Assembly (NCBI GenBank): GCA_036003885.1
Contig: DASYSA010000718.1
Span: 1-14,128, forward strand
Source of the DNA: DASYSA01 sp036003885
GTDB lineage: Bacteria; Acidobacteriota; Blastocatellia; UBA7656
DNA length: 14,128 nt
Direction: 5' to 3'
The translations under genes and the position numbers were made by a program. Below the pieces are notes generated by a model, which was given only the letters and a program-made list of their open reading frames with translations, was not told the DNA's origin and ran no database searches. Shown here one piece after another: positions 12,473 to 14,128 of the stretch (position 1 is its first letter; the number at the start of each line of letters is the position of its first letter).

Positions 12473-12967
12473 GTAGTAGCGCTTTATTCCCGGCCAGTCG
12501 GATCGGGCTCAGGACATCAGAAACGTAGGGAAGTTGAACGCAGCGGACGTAACATTAGTCGCGTCAGGCCGCTCGATCTCCCATGAATCTGTCTTCCCCA
12601 CAGCAGCCGGTTAGTTGACTTCGATAGCGCTTGCCGACCGGTCGGTAGGTATAGTAGAATGCGCTCCCGCATCTTTTATCTGCTTGCATATACTTGACTC
12701 ATTGATGCGTGCTCTGATTAGGCTTTCGCCATTTTGATTATACGGGTAGGAAGTTACGGATCACGTTAGATGTGCCGCTTGGCTGGGATGATTGAGGCCG
12801 GGAGATGTCCACTCGAGACACTCCTCCGGCTCCACCTGGTGACTTTGTCTGGAGAGTAACGGTCATTCCGCTCACCCTCTGTCGGTGTTTGCGAAGCAGG
12901 CGCGCGGCCTGTTGATCAAACGCCATCGCATCTCTCTCTGATGATGCAGCCAAAAGGAGGAACGTAT
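12473..12967 (+). other. Long intergenic region / leader of the TonB-dependent receptor
   Basis: 495 bases without a convincing gene. It contains the palindrome described separately and the receptor's ribosome binding site, AAGGAGG at 12954-12960, seven bases before the ATG. A possible promoter pairs TTGCCG (12631-12636) with TAGAAT (12655-12660) at an 18-base gap, overlapping the palindrome. If used, the leader would be about 300 bases. A minus-strand open frame at 12738-12953 shows no protein character. Confidence 0.5.
12634..12645. promoter_or_regulatory. Probable TetR-type operator palindrome
   Basis: CCGACCGGTCGG is a perfect 12-bp palindrome in the context TTGCCGACCGGTCGGTAGGT. Operators of many TetR/AcrR repressors are palindromes of this size and style. 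It overlaps the -35 part of a possible promoter (TTGCCG, 18 bases, TAGAAT) upstream of the receptor gene and follows a tetR gene. Repression of the receptor by that regulator is the natural inference. Confidence 0.55.

Positions 12968-14128
<1,161 letters not shown>

Noticed and set aside
12738..12953. A 71-codon minus-strand ORF in the receptor leader
   Set aside because: No domain, no convincing ribosome binding site, and it lies in a probable untranslated leader.

Overview
The window most likely comes from an acidobacterium, probably of the Blastocatellia type, in a GC-rich, repeat-laden genome. The assignment is an inference from gene content, not from a marker gene. It rests on an Oar-like TonB-dependent receptor with a carboxypeptidase-regulatory domain, a heme c / copper type II monooxygenase, a DUF6265 protein, a Tat-targeted Gfo/Idh/MocA oxidoreductase beside a DUF4380 protein, and many short palindromic intergenic repeats.

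Layout: (1) 6-2498, minus strand: a probable two-gene sugar-related operon, Gfo/Idh/MocA oxidoreductase then DUF4380 protein. (2) 2597-5511, minus strand: a broken exopolysaccharide (EPS) region. It holds a degenerate ExeA/XrtA-type ATPase fragment, a small ORF, an 18-codon shard of an AlgD-like nucleotide-sugar dehydrogenase between two palindromes, a small secreted or membrane protein, the stub of a methyltransferase, a C-terminal fragment of an unknown protein, and one intact GT4 glycosyltransferase. (3) 5638-5882: a large heptanucleotide repeat array. (4) 6060-7730, plus strand: cytochrome c / copper monooxygenase-like protein. (5) 7734-10090, minus strand: more EPS remains (flippase stub, intact polysaccharide deacetylase, XRE regulator, Wzz-like stub) interleaved with five further heptamer arrays. 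(6) 10095-11489, minus strand: DUF6265 protein and an AraC regulator. (7) 11768 to the end, plus strand: TetR regulator, an intergenic stretch with a TetR-operator-like palindrome, and a TonB-dependent receptor cut by the window edge.

The most notable signal is a set of six intergenic arrays. Each is built from a different 7-base unit with usually one variable position, and each has a direct tandem arm followed by a reverse-complement arm, so each can fold into a hairpin. They resemble in form the heptanucleotide STRR repeats of heterocystous cyanobacteria. At least two gene stubs (flippase, Wzz) stop being recognisable almost exactly where an array begins. This suggests that the arrays mark or promote deletion endpoints in a decaying EPS cluster. 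Family assignments come from reading the translated sequence; no search was run.
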